Shown here piece after piece: positions 8,341-16,655 of a stretch of 64,000 bases of DNA (positions are counted from its first letter, which is position 1; the number at the start of each line of letters is the position of its first letter). Origin of the DNA: Suilimivivens sp045586385 (GTDB taxonomy: Bacteria > Bacillota > Clostridia > Lachnospirales > Lachnospiraceae); contig JAZNAE010000033.1 in the NCBI GenBank assembly GCA_045586385.1, positions 1 through 64,000 of the forward strand, in the 5' to 3' direction. Under the pieces are notes generated by a model, which made no database searches, was not told the DNA's origin, and worked only from the letters and a program-made list of their open reading frames with translations. Both the position numbers and the translations under genes were made by a program.

Positions 8341-8427
8341 ATAAAGGGCAATCGCCACGAGAGTGGTTGACCGGTTAGAGAACAAAAACCTTCCCTACTC
8401 GTCAAAGTACAGGGAAGGTTTTTGTTA
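8341..8427 (+). ncRNA. Short terminated transcript: candidate attenuator leader or small RNA
   Basis: A short RNA is predicted between a perfect TATAAT box and a very strong hairpin terminator. It starts with a small CCAC-GAGA-GTGG hairpin at 8355-8366, followed by GGTTGACC and GGTT elements that could pair alternatively. It ends with 16-bp perfect arms at 8381-8396 and 8411-8426 whose 3' strand supplies the U-rich tract. The serine-hydrolase gene starts 69 bp beyond. The RNA could be an attenuator for that gene or an independent sRNA. I do not recognise a known riboswitch consensus. Confidence 0.45.
8381..8426 (+). terminator. Strong 16-bp terminator hairpin upstream of the serine-hydrolase gene
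   Basis: AACAAAAACCTTCCCT and AGGGAAGGTTTTTGTT are perfect reverse complements around a 14-base loop. Because one arm is A-rich and the other U-rich, it can terminate on both strands. It lies between a promoter and the next gene rather than simply after a gene. Confidence 0.85.
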
Positions 8428-8495
8428 TGTTAATGACATATCAAAAAAATGAATGTCAACAATGCCAAGAGGAAATGAATGAAAGGAGTAAGAAC

Positions 8496-9614
8496 ATGAA
8501 CTTACAAGGCTTAACAGATTTTTTAAATTCACTGGAAGAAAAAGGAATACCTTCCGTGGATTGTATTGTCTATAAAGACCACGAACAGATTTACCGCCAC
8601 ATGAACGGAACCACAGATGCAAACCATACAAAGCCCATTAAGGGGGATGAATTGTATCTGATGTTTTCCATGACAAAGGTGCAGACCATGGTAGCGGTAA
8701 TGCAGCTTGTAGAACAAGGGAAAATCAGTTTGGAAGATGAAGTGGGAAAATATCTTCCGGCATATCAAAATCTTACTGTGGCAAAAGATGGGAAAGTCGA
8801 AACACTTTCTGTACCTATGAAAATAAAGCATTTGCTTTCCATGCAGTCAGGACTTGATTATGAGTTAGACCGTCCCGGAATTGTAAGAGTACTAAAGGAA
8901 AAAGGTCAAAATGCCACCACAAGGGAGTTGGTAGATGCTTTTGTGGAATCCCCTTTAAAATTTATTCCCGGCGAGCACTACGAATACAGCTTAAGCCATG
9001 ATGTGGTAGCGGCGGTAATCGAAGTGGTATCGGGAATGAGCTTTGGTGAATATCTGAAGAAAAATATCTGGGAACCATTACATATGGAGAGAACCTTCTT
9101 TGCAAAGCCCATAAATGATTTGGAAAAACTGGCAACGCAGTTTATTTGTAATGAGGAAGGAATCGTTCCCATGGAGCCTTCTTGTAATTATCAGCTTTCC
9201 GAAAAATATGAAAGCGGCGGGGCAGGGCTTATCAGCTGCACAGAGGATTATTCCGTTTTTGCAGATACTTTGGCTTGCGGCGGAATCAGCAAGGATGGTG
9301 TGCGTATTATCAAACCGGAAACCATTGAGCTGATGAAGGAAAATCTGCTGGGCGAGGCAGGTATGGAAGACATTGCCACCAAGATGGGCCGTGTTGGTTA
9401 TGGATATGGTTGTGGTGTACAGGTGTTAGTAAATCCTGAACTAGTAAACGCGAAGGCACCGGCAGGTGTATTCGGTTGGGACGGAGCGGCAGGCAGTTGT
9501 ATTATAATGGATACAAAATCAAAGATTTCGTTAGTTTATACCCAGCATGTGCGTAATTGCGGCATGGCGTATGACACCATACATCCCACACTACGGGATT
9601 TCCTGTTTGAATAA
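8496..9614 (+). CDS. Beta-lactamase-family serine hydrolase (class C/esterase type)
   Basis: This 372-residue protein has the serine-hydrolase fold of the beta-lactamase/DD-peptidase group. The nucleophile motif S-M-T-K (SxxK) is in LMFSMTKVQTMVAVMQLVEQ. The Tyr motif is in YEYSLSHDVVAAVIE (Y-S-L instead of Y-x-N), and GVFGWDGAAGS stands in the place of the KTG/HxG motif. No signal peptide is seen, which points to a cytoplasmic esterase or amidase more than a secreted beta-lactamase. I start at ATG 8496 because AAGGAG is at 8483-8488; the frame is open from 8427 without a ribosome site. Confidence 0.85.
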   Translation: MNLQGLTDFLNSLEEKGIPSVDCIVYKDHEQIYRHMNGTTDANHTKPIKGDELYLMFSMTKVQTMVAVMQLVEQGKISLEDEVGKYLPAYQNLTVAKDGKVETLSVPMKIKHLLSMQSGLDYELDRPGIVRVLKEKGQNATTRELVDAFVESPLKFIPGEHYEYSLSHDVVAAVIEVVSGMSFGEYLKKNIWEPLHMERTFFAKPINDLEKLATQFICNEEGIVPMEPSCNYQLSEKYESGGAGLISCTEDYSVFADTLACGGISKDGVRIIKPETIELMKENLLGEAGMEDIATKMGRVGYGYGCGVQVLVNPELVNAKAPAGVFGWDGAAGSCIIMDTKSKISLVYTQHVRNCGMAYDTIHPTLRDFLFE

Positions 9615-9618
9615 GCTG

Positions 9619-9652
9619 AAAAAGATTGATTTGAAAGAATCAATCTTTTTTT
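9619..9652 (+). terminator. Intrinsic terminator after the serine hydrolase
   Basis: AAAAAGATTGATT and AATCAATCTTTTTTT pair around TGAAAG just after the stop codon. The right arm is itself U-rich. Confidence 0.85.
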
Positions 9653-9712
9653 ATGAAAAAGTTATTGAATAATATTTTAAATTAAACTACCCTTGAAATA
9701 GGAGGGCACGAT

Positions 9713-10471
9713 ATGAACGAGTTATTATATCAGATGATTTTTAAGAGAAAGTCTTTTCACCTATTCAGAAATATCGGAGAGGAAAAGATTGCAGAAAATG
9801 AACTGGAAGATATGATGGAGAAGTATAAATCTTTTGAGGCCTTGTATCCGGAGATTAAGACGGCTATCAGGATAGTACCGGCGAAAGAAACAACCTGTAA
9901 GAGAGGGCAGGAATACTGCATTCTTCTTTACAGTGAAAAGAAGGACAACTATTTGCAGAATATCGGATATCTGGGACAGCAGTTAGACTTATATCTGGTT
10001 TCAAGAAATATCGGAACATTATGGTTTGGTATCGGGAAAGTACAGGAAGATACTTACGAAGGTCTTGATTTTGTGATTATGATTGCAATTGCAAAGATTG
10101 ACGATGAAAAGAAGTTCCGGAAAGATATGTTTAAGAGCAAACGAAAGTCCATAGATGAGATTTGGAGCGGCGAGCAGATGGACGGGGTGACGGAAATTGT
10201 AAGATTTGCACCAAGTGCATGCAACACCCAGCCTTGGTTTGTGGAACATACTAAGGGACAGCTTAAAGTATACCGTTACAAAAAGCCCGGCAAACGTGGA
10301 ATTATGCCGGCAGCACTGGTGTCCTATTACAATCGGATAGATATCGGTATCTTCCTCTTGGTCATGGATGTTTGCTTAAAGCATAAAGGGATTTCTTACG
10401 AAAAGATGTTATATGATGATATGGGCAGTGATGATGAAAAGAATTTGGTTGCTGTTTATACAATGAAATAA
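9713..10471 (+). CDS. Nitroreductase-family protein (TM1586-like)
   Basis: This 252-residue protein looks like the fused two-repeat nitroreductase group typified by TM1586. The N-terminal RKSFHLFRNI and the later IVRFAPSACNTQPWFVEHT are the two FMN-contacting segments. LYLVSRNIGTLWFGIGK is the conserved helix and strand between them. It is probably an FMN-dependent oxidoreductase acting on a small cytoplasmic substrate that cannot be named. GGAGGG lies 7 bases before the ATG. The gene is followed by an SDR, a YkgJ protein and a Crp-family regulator on the same strand. Confidence 0.82.
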   Translation: MNELLYQMIFKRKSFHLFRNIGEEKIAENELEDMMEKYKSFEALYPEIKTAIRIVPAKETTCKRGQEYCILLYSEKKDNYLQNIGYLGQQLDLYLVSRNIGTLWFGIGKVQEDTYEGLDFVIMIAIAKIDDEKKFRKDMFKSKRKSIDEIWSGEQMDGVTEIVRFAPSACNTQPWFVEHTKGQLKVYRYKKPGKRGIMPAALVSYYNRIDIGIFLLVMDVCLKHKGISYEKMLYDDMGSDDEKNLVAVYTMK

Positions 10472-10525
10472 AGATGTGAAATGGTAAGTGTGATATAATG
10501 TGGAAGGAAATGTTGGAGGTATCAG

Positions 10526-11227
10526 ATGTTTAACGGAAAAGTGGCGGTGATAACCGGTGGAGCCCACGGAATCGGAAAGTGTATTGCAGAAGAATTTGAA
10601 AAGAACGGTGCAAAGGTGTGCATCATTGATCAGACGCCGGGAGAGCATTACGTGGGAGACATTTCAAAGAAAGATGTTCTGGAATGTTTTGTAAAAAACG
10701 TGGCTGACCAATGTGGTCATATTGATTATCTGATCAATAATGCGCCGCCTTTATCAAAAGGAATTGCAGAATGCTCCTATGAAGAATTTGAATACGCACA
10801 AAGGGTAGGTGTTACAGCCCCTTTTTATCTTTCTAAGTTATTTATGCCGTATTTTGGGGAAAATGGTGTGATTATCAATATATCCTCATCCAGAGACCGG
10901 ATGAGTCAACCTCAGACAGAAAGCTATACGGCAGCCAAAGGCGGTATTGCGGCACTGACACATGCACTGGCAGTCAGCCTTTCGGGTAAGGTAAGAGTGA
11001 ATTCTATCTCGCCCGGTTGGATAGATGTGGACTATACGGAGTATAACGGACCGGATGCAACCCAGCAGCCTGTAGGAAGAGTGGGAAATCCGTTGGATAT
11101 TGCCAACATGGTGTTATTCTTATGTTCGGAAAAGGCAGGATTTATTACAGGGGAGAATATTTGCATTGATGGTGGTATGACGAAACTGATGATTTATCAC
11201 GGAGACCATGGATGGAAGTTGGAATAG
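10526..11227 (+). CDS. SDR-family NAD(P)-dependent oxidoreductase
   Basis: A 233-residue classical SDR. It has the cofactor loop VITGGAHGIGKC (TGxxxGIG) at about 8-19, NNAPP in place of NNAG, catalytic Ser in INISSSRD, YTAAKGG (YxxxK) near 140, and the C-terminal ICIDGGMTKLM typical of this family. The acidic residue in VCIIDQT suggests NAD preference. A TATAAT box at 10494-10499 and TTGGAGG before the ATG suggest it can have its own promoter. The substrate is unknown. Confidence 0.9.
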   Translation: MFNGKVAVITGGAHGIGKCIAEEFEKNGAKVCIIDQTPGEHYVGDISKKDVLECFVKNVADQCGHIDYLINNAPPLSKGIAECSYEEFEYAQRVGVTAPFYLSKLFMPYFGENGVIINISSSRDRMSQPQTESYTAAKGGIAALTHALAVSLSGKVRVNSISPGWIDVDYTEYNGPDATQQPVGRVGNPLDIANMVLFLCSEKAGFITGENICIDGGMTKLMIYHGDHGWKLE

Positions 11228-11269
11228 AAGAAAATAGTAAATGACAAGATAGAGAACCGGGAGATTAGT

Positions 11270-11956
11270 ATGGAACGTGAAATTGATTTAAAAGAGATAA
11301 CAGACGGAAAGTTTTATACTGCCAATGACATGGTGAAAATAGGATGTAATGACTGCAAGGGATGCTCGGAGTGCTGCCGGGTGGTGGAAGATACCATTAT
11401 TCTTGATCCTTATGATATTTATCAGCTTCAGTGTGGGACGGGAATGGATTTTGCAAAGCTTATGGAGGGCAGTATTGCCCTTCAAGTGGTGGATGGAATC
11501 ATTCAGCCTAATCTGAATGTGCGTACGGATGGTCAAGGGTGCGTATTTTTAAGTGACGAGGGAAGATGTACCATTCACGGATATCGTCCCGGCTTTTGCA
11601 GAATGTTTCCTATGGGAAGGATTTATGAGGGAGATGACTTTAAGTATATCTTACAGGTACATGAATGCGCATATCCAAACAAGACGAAAATGAAAGTAAA
11701 GAAATGGATAGGAATTCCGGAGCTTTCCAAATATGAACAGTATGTCAGAGATTGGCATGCATTGCTTCGAAAAGTCAAAGAAATTATAGGAAAAACAGAA
11801 AATGACACAATCGTCAAAAATTTAAACATGTATATATTGGGGCAGTTTTACAGTAAACCTTATAGTATAAGTGATACAAAAGAGCTACAAGATTTTTATC
11901 CACAGTTCTATGAAAGATTAAAAGAGGCTAAAGCAATCATAGAAGCCTATCGGTAG
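11270..11956 (+). CDS. YkgJ-family cysteine-cluster protein
   Basis: This 228-residue protein has the YkgJ/UPF0153 cysteine pattern: CNDCKGCSECCRV (about residues 25-37), then CVFLSDEGRCTIHGYRPGFC ending near residue 109. These cysteines probably bind an Fe-S cluster or zinc. The family has no settled function and is often called a putative Fe-S oxidoreductase. It is followed after 35 bp by a Crp/Fnr regulator, which hints at a redox role, but that is inference. Confidence 0.87.
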   Translation: MEREIDLKEITDGKFYTANDMVKIGCNDCKGCSECCRVVEDTIILDPYDIYQLQCGTGMDFAKLMEGSIALQVVDGIIQPNLNVRTDGQGCVFLSDEGRCTIHGYRPGFCRMFPMGRIYEGDDFKYILQVHECAYPNKTKMKVKKWIGIPELSKYEQYVRDWHALLRKVKEIIGKTENDTIVKNLNMYILGQFYSKPYSISDTKELQDFYPQFYERLKEAKAIIEAYR

Positions 11957-11991
11957 TCAATCCTATTCGTGCAAGGAGCGATGGAAGAAGT

Positions 11992-12663
11992 ATGAAAAAG
12001 TTGTATGAAGCAAAGCTGTTCAAGGATATTACAAAGGAAGAATTGGAGCGTATGCTACATTGCTCCAAAGCACAAATAAAAGAGAAGAAAGCCGGAGAGT
12101 ATTTGTTTGAGCAAGGACAAAAGCCAAGTAAATTATTTCTTTTGATTCAGGGGCAGATACACATCTGTAAGGACTTTTCATCGGGAAAGAGAGATGTCCT
12201 TTATTTGGTAGATGAAGGAAATGTGTTCGGAGAAATGTTTTTGTTCGGAAGTAAGGATAAATATTGGTATGATGCAGTGGCGGTAAGTGATGTGAAGGTG
12301 CTGGAATTGCCGTGGGAGTTTTTTTACCATTTTTGTTCTAATGCCTGCGATCATCACAAGCAACTGACACAGAATATGTTGGAAATTCTTTCGGAAAACA
12401 ACTTTACCATCACAAGAAAGCTTCATATTGTAACTACCTCATCTTTGCGGGAACGTATTGCCATTTGGCTTCTTGATGCCATAGACAGTAAGGGTGTGGT
12501 TGAAATTAAGATGAACCGCGAACAATTGGCAGATTTCTTAGGCGTGGCAAGACCTTCTCTTTCCAGAGAGTTGATGCGAATGCAAAAGGAAGGTTTGTTG
12601 GAGGTGTCGAAGAAAGTGATAGTTGTGAAAGACAAGGCGGCTATGGAGCAGTTGTGTATATAG
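11992..12663 (+). CDS. Crp/Fnr-family transcriptional regulator
   Basis: The 223-residue product has an N-terminal cyclic-nucleotide-binding-like beta-roll (KAGEYLFEQGQKPSKLFLLI, then VFGEMFLFG) and a C-terminal winged helix (NREQLADFLGVARPSLSREL). The canonical cAMP-contacting RS/T pair is not obvious. Cysteines occur at about 24 and 60 and as HFCSNAC near 120-124, so redox or metal sensing is possible; I do not see the N-terminal Cys cluster of true FNR. A 17-bp palindrome lies just downstream, in the promoter of the HD-domain gene, and is a natural candidate target. Confidence 0.9.
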   Translation: MKKLYEAKLFKDITKEELERMLHCSKAQIKEKKAGEYLFEQGQKPSKLFLLIQGQIHICKDFSSGKRDVLYLVDEGNVFGEMFLFGSKDKYWYDAVAVSDVKVLELPWEFFYHFCSNACDHHKQLTQNMLEILSENNFTITRKLHIVTTSSLRERIAIWLLDAIDSKGVVEIKMNREQLADFLGVARPSLSRELMRMQKEGLLEVSKKVIVVKDKAAMEQLCI

Positions 12664-12674
12664 TAAAAAAAATA

Positions 12675-12705
12675 TTGACTATGCCCTAGGGGCATACTTT
12701 ATTCT
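12675..12705 (+). promoter_or_regulatory. Promoter with 17-bp palindromic operator
   Basis: TTGACT (12675-12680) is followed by TATGCCCTAGGGGCATA (12680-12696), whose 7-bp arms are exact around a central TAG. A TATTCT box is at 12700-12705, 19 bp from the -35, which is longer than ideal. The palindrome fills the spacer, so a bound protein would either repress or realign the promoter. The Crp/Fnr gene immediately upstream is the likeliest source of that protein. Confidence 0.6.
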
Positions 12706-12773
12706 ATACTTATCAGGCACCATGGATGATTAATAACCGAATAAACAATTCAAATACGAAAGGGGATAGGGAT

Positions 12774-13343
12774 ATGTTACCAAGCAGAGAAGAGGCAAAA
12801 TGTCTACTTGCAGAAGCGGAAACACACAATCCGGGAGCATGGGCAAGACACAGTGAAGTGGTAGCGTTTTGCGCAGGGAGAATTGCCGCACAGTGTCCTG
12901 ACTTAGACCCGGAAAAGGCATATATATTAGGATTACTACATGATATTGGCAGAAAATTCGGGGTAAAGCATTTCGGACATATTTATGATGGTTATACCTA
13001 TATGATGGAATTGGGGTATGATGAGGTGGCAAGGATTTGTGTATCCCATTCTTTTTCCATTCAAAGAATTGAAGATTATATTGGAAATTTTGATGTGACA
13101 CCTAAGCAACAAAAGGTGGTTGAAGACTACTTGAATCATATGGTTTTCGATGACTACGACCGACTCATCCAATTGTGTGATGCCATTGGTTCGGCAGAAG
13201 GTGTAGTTTCCATGGAAGAGCGTATGGGAGATGTGAAAAGGAGATATGGCAATTTTCCTCAAGATAAGTGGGATAAAAATTTGAGCCTGAAGGAATATTT
13301 CAGTGAAAAGGTTGGAAGAGACATATATGAGCTTTTGCAGTAA
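12774..13343 (+). CDS. HD-domain protein
   Basis: A 189-residue HD-superfamily phosphohydrolase candidate. H-S-E-V-V supplies the first His, LGLLHDIGRKFG the HD pair, and later His residues (VSHSFSI) and Asp (IQLCDAIG) complete a metal site. Members hydrolyse phosphomonoesters or phosphodiesters of nucleotides; the substrate here is unknown. ATG 12774 is preceded by AAAGGGG; the open frame reaches 12726 without a ribosome site. It has its own promoter with a striking palindrome. Confidence 0.87.
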   Translation: MLPSREEAKCLLAEAETHNPGAWARHSEVVAFCAGRIAAQCPDLDPEKAYILGLLHDIGRKFGVKHFGHIYDGYTYMMELGYDEVARICVSHSFSIQRIEDYIGNFDVTPKQQKVVEDYLNHMVFDDYDRLIQLCDAIGSAEGVVSMEERMGDVKRRYGNFPQDKWDKNLSLKEYFSEKVGRDIYELLQ

Positions 13344-13407
13344 AATTTGAATTTTCACTTGAGGTATTTTAAGGGATTTAATAACTGTTATATCGTTTTA
13401 ACCTTAA

Positions 13408-13440
13408 GCCCTACAGTTTGGTATAGCTGTAGGGCGTTTG
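13408..13440 (+). terminator. Hairpin between convergent genes
   Basis: GCCCTACAG (13408-13416) and CTGTAGGGC (13427-13435) are perfect complements around a 10-base loop. Only short T runs follow on either strand (GTTTGT on plus), so it is a moderate terminator shared by the HD gene and the minus-strand TetR gene. Confidence 0.6.
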
Positions 13441-13448
13441 TATAAGAA

Positions 13449-14003
13449 TCATGAAAATAATTTGGTAATTAGTTCTGACATTTCTTCGGGGGATTTTCGT
13501 GGAGTTTCTTCGCACCAAATAATGGTTGCTTTCCAAAAGCCTGCCAATTTAATGGAAAATTCATATTTATATTTTTCGTACATTTCTTTCAACATTTCGG
13601 CAGGCATATTGTCTGGAACATGCTTTACTTTTTGGGCGACATTGAAAATATGTGATTCTAGATTCTCCTCAATAAAATAGAGCACACGGGCTTTTTTTAG
13701 AAGAAGTAAAATATCGATATACTGTTCCCAAAACTTAAAATAAGAAATAGTCACCATTTTCATGTCAGAGGCATGATTGTTCATTACTGTACTTGCAAAT
13801 TGCTCCATTAAAAGTTCCGTAATATATTCCATGGCATCATCTTTGGCTTTGAAATAACGATAAAAGGTACGTCTGCCTAAAGCTACACGGTCAACAATCA
13901 TGTTAATGGTGATGGAAGCATAGCTTTTGCGTTCTAAAAGTTCCAGTAGACTGTTTATGATTAATAGTCTTGTTTGATTTTCTTCAATTCCTTCAAAATA
14001 CAT
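13449..14003 (-). CDS. TetR/AcrR-family transcriptional regulator
   Basis: The product has 184 residues. The segment LLIINSLLELLERKSYASIT, then INMIVDRVALGRRTFYRYFK, is the TetR DNA-binding domain with the RRTFYRYF pattern seen in DUF-type TetR regulators. I place the start at 14003 because the minus strand has GAAGGAG 7 bases before that ATG; the longer frame to 14048 lacks a ribosome site. It is divergent from an MBL-fold/hydrolase/methyltransferase operon and probably controls it. A GCACA..TGTGC dyad lies in the shared region. Confidence 0.88.
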   Translation of the reverse strand: MYFEGIEENQTRLLIINSLLELLERKSYASITINMIVDRVALGRRTFYRYFKAKDDAMEYITELLMEQFASTVMNNHASDMKMVTISYFKFWEQYIDILLLLKKARVLYFIEENLESHIFNVAQKVKHVPDNMPAEMLKEMYEKYKYEFSIKLAGFWKATIIWCEETPRKSPEEMSELITKLFS

Positions 14004-14104
14004 AAGATACTCCTTCAAATATGGCACAGATTGCGAAAGATGTGTCATTTTTTATGAGGTTATTGCTTTTTGTTTGATGAAATTATAATATAAAGCCAAG
14101 AAAT

Positions 14105-14116
14105 GCACAAGTGTGC
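14105..14116. promoter_or_regulatory. Candidate operator between divergent TetR and MBL genes
   Basis: GCACAAGTGTGC has exact 5-bp arms around AG, and the wider context ATGCACA..GTGCCAT is partly symmetric. A second ATGGCACA half-site lies at 14021-14028 in the TetR leader. The position, 40 bp before the MBL start, fits a TetR repressor site, but no experiment is implied. Confidence 0.45.
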
Positions 14117-14155
14117 CATCGGAGAATTAGGAATTATTTAGGGAGGATAAGTTTA

Positions 14156-14980
14156 ATGCTGAGAATGATGGCTTTAGTTGAGAATACTTCGATTTCTTCA
14201 GAGTATGAATGTAAACATGGATTATGCATTTACATTGAGACGTCTAACCACAAAATCTTATTTGATTTGGGACCAAATAAGTTGTTCGCGGAAAATGCAA
14301 TAAAAATGAATGTTGATATAGCTGATATAGATACGGTTGTTATTTCTCATGGACATAAGGATCATGGCGGAGCATTGAATTATTTTCTGGAACAGAATAA
14401 GAAAGCAAAAATCTATATCCGAAAAGAAGCATTTGAGCCACATTATATTAAGGTTTTAAATATTCCATTCAATGTGGGATTGGACAAAACATTGCTTAAT
14501 CATAAGCAGATAGTTTATACAGAAGGAAGGACAGTGATAGATGAAGAGTTGACTGTATTTTCTAATGTGGATAGGTCGGATAATCCTTCGAAATCAAATA
14601 ATGTGTTGTTTTCGAAGCGGCAAGGGAAAATTGTATTAGATGATTTTTGCCACGAGCAGAATCTAATTATTTCTACGGAGAAAGAAAAAGTGCTGATATC
14701 CGGTTGCTCTCATGCAGGAATTGTTAATATTCAAAATAGGGCAGAACAGATTATTACAGATGAAATAGATATGGTAGTTGGTGGATTTCATCTTTATAAT
14801 CCGCCAACCAGAAAGTATGAAAGTGATGAAATAATTGACAGTGTAGTGATTTCATTAAATCATAAAGGCAGTATTTATTATACCTGTCATTGTACCGGAC
14901 CCAAGGCGTATAAGCGAATGAAAGCGGTTATGGGAGATAAAATGAAATACTTATCAACGGGGACAGAAATAATAAGATAG
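14156..14980 (+). CDS. MBL-fold metallohydrolase, DHPS-like subgroup
   Basis: A 274-residue metallo-beta-lactamase-fold protein. SHGHKDHGG (HxHxDH) near residue 64 is the dinuclear metal motif, with further ligands in SGCSHAGIVNI and GGFHLY. The order and the early ENTSISSEYECKHGLCIYIE match the subgroup related to archaeal dihydropterin-aminobenzenephosphate synthase rather than glyoxalase II or RNase J. The start is ATG 14156 after GGAGG. It heads an operon with an alpha/beta hydrolase and a methyltransferase, divergent from a TetR gene. The substrate is unknown. Confidence 0.87.
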   Translation: MLRMMALVENTSISSEYECKHGLCIYIETSNHKILFDLGPNKLFAENAIKMNVDIADIDTVVISHGHKDHGGALNYFLEQNKKAKIYIRKEAFEPHYIKVLNIPFNVGLDKTLLNHKQIVYTEGRTVIDEELTVFSNVDRSDNPSKSNNVLFSKRQGKIVLDDFCHEQNLIISTEKEKVLISGCSHAGIVNIQNRAEQIITDEIDMVVGGFHLYNPPTRKYESDEIIDSVVISLNHKGSIYYTCHCTGPKAYKRMKAVMGDKMKYLSTGTEIIR

Positions 14981-15002
14981 AGTGGACGTTAGGAGAAAAA
15001 TT

Positions 15003-15890
15003 ATGAATTTATCGGAAATAAATGTGCAGGAAGAATGGGAATATTATAACAAAGTTGCACCATTTCAAGTATATAAGTTGAATGGTAATGAAATGAAGTA
15101 TAGATATTACAAAAAAGAAGATGCTGCAGCAACCATTGTTGTGTTAGCAGGAGGCTCCGGTCTTGCAGATGGCTTTTTTCTGTTTTTGAGAAGTCTTATG
15201 GATAAGTATTCACTTATTACAATACCATATCCTTTATTTTGCAAAGATAACACTGAAACAGCGGATGCCATTGCAGCATTGATTAGATATTTAGAAGCGC
15301 AAAATGTTTATCTCTGGGGCCAATCCTATGGTGGATTATTGGCTCAGATTATTGCAAAAAAACATTCGGATGTTGTAAGTGGACTTTTATTAACTTCAAC
15401 TGCTTCTTTTTCAACAGAACTGAAATTTGAAGGAATGAAATGTATTGTGAATATGATCAATGAGGAGAAAGAGGCCAAGAGAATCAAGAAATATAAAAAA
15501 ATGCCTATGGGTATTGCTATGGCAATGTTTCCTATGATGTTTAAGAAACACCTGAATGGGGATAAGAAAGCATATAAAACGATAAAAGAACAGATTAAAA
15601 TTCTAAAGCCGGAAATGAGTAAAGGACATTTTGTTCATATGACACAGTTGCTCGGAGATTTAAGAAACCATTTTGGCTTATACAAGAAAGAAGACTATGA
15701 ATATCTTAAGGGAAAAGTTCTAATCATTGAACCGGTGGATGATAAAACTTTTACAGACGATATTAAGGAGGCTCTGTGTAATATGATGATTGAACCTACT
15801 GTTATACATGAAGTGGAGGGTGGACATCTGGCTATTATGTTTAATCCGGATGGATATATTAAAGTAATTGATGAATTTATCACAAATTAA
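15003..15890 (+). CDS. Alpha/beta hydrolase
   Basis: A 295-residue alpha/beta-hydrolase fold protein. The nucleophile elbow is WGQSYGGLLAQ (GxSxG); LAGGSGLADGFF gives the oxyanion-hole strand; EPVDDKTF likely supplies the acid, and EGGHLAIMF the catalytic His. ATG 15003 has TAGGAG upstream and is preferred over the GTG at 14982. It lies 22 bp after the MBL gene in the same transcript. The substrate cannot be inferred. Confidence 0.87.
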   Translation: MNLSEINVQEEWEYYNKVAPFQVYKLNGNEMKYRYYKKEDAAATIVVLAGGSGLADGFFLFLRSLMDKYSLITIPYPLFCKDNTETADAIAALIRYLEAQNVYLWGQSYGGLLAQIIAKKHSDVVSGLLLTSTASFSTELKFEGMKCIVNMINEEKEAKRIKKYKKMPMGIAMAMFPMMFKKHLNGDKKAYKTIKEQIKILKPEMSKGHFVHMTQLLGDLRNHFGLYKKEDYEYLKGKVLIIEPVDDKTFTDDIKEALCNMMIEPTVIHEVEGGHLAIMFNPDGYIKVIDEFITN

Positions 15891-15960
15891 AGAGAAACAT
15901 GATGAATACAACACATGTAAGAAGCATACATCAAGATATTTTGGAAAAAGGTAAAAGAAT

Positions 15961-16575
15961 ATGCAGGTATTTTATAAAATAATATCTAAAGGTTATGACC
16001 TGTTAGATGTAATCTATTTCAGAAATTTCAAAAAAAGTCCGAGAAAAGCTGTTTTGGATAGAATATATGAAAATGAGAAAGTTCTTGATTTGTGTACCGG
16101 AACAGCCACAAATGCGATTACTATTGCCAAGAAAAAAACAAAGGCTAAAATTGTAGGAATCGATTTGTCTAAAGATATGCTGAAAGTGGCTCAAAGTAAA
16201 ATAAGGAAAAATGGACTAAAAAATATCAGATTGTTTGAAATGGATGCGACACATCTTAAATTCAAATCCAATTGTTTTGATAAAATCCTTATTTCTCTTG
16301 TTTTACATGAACTGGACGAGGAACTTGCGGCAAAAATTATTACAGAAGCAAACAGGGTTTTAAAGGATAGCGGAGAAATGATTATAACAGAATGGGAACC
16401 AAGTAAGCAGTTATTCAAGAGATTATTATTTGCCCCGATTCATTATTTGGAACCGAAAACATATCGCAAATTTATAAAGATGGATTTATATTCATATTTT
16501 GAGAGATATGGACTAGGCGTTCAAGAGGATATACATTGTGATTACACAAGGGTAATAACTTTGAAAAAGATATAA
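15961..16575 (+). CDS. Class I SAM-dependent methyltransferase
   Basis: This 204-residue protein resembles the UbiE/Coq5 group of methyltransferases. Motif I is VLDLCTGTATNAI, motif II acidic VGIDLSKDMLK, motif post-I DKILISLVLHELDEE, and motif III LKDSGEMIITEWEP. It probably methylates a small molecule in the same pathway as the MBL-fold protein and hydrolase upstream. It follows the hydrolase by 70 bp with only a weak AAAGG ribosome site. Confidence 0.88.
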   Translation: MQVFYKIISKGYDLLDVIYFRNFKKSPRKAVLDRIYENEKVLDLCTGTATNAITIAKKKTKAKIVGIDLSKDMLKVAQSKIRKNGLKNIRLFEMDATHLKFKSNCFDKILISLVLHELDEELAAKIITEANRVLKDSGEMIITEWEPSKQLFKRLLFAPIHYLEPKTYRKFIKMDLYSYFERYGLGVQEDIHCDYTRVITLKKI

Positions 16576-16655
16576 TATGTGATGGCGAATCATATTATAA
16601 CAAAATGTGAATTTTTTTGCAGACAATGTAGACCAGAAAAGAAAGGTAGGTAAAA

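Noticed and set aside
8341..8380. Mini-ykkC (guanidine-II) riboswitch
   Set aside because: The ACGA sequence is part of a stem, not of two ACGR loops, and there is only one hairpin of this kind.
15899..15982. 27-codon frame between the hydrolase and methyltransferase genes
   Set aside because: It has no convincing ribosome site and overlaps the next gene; it is probably chance.
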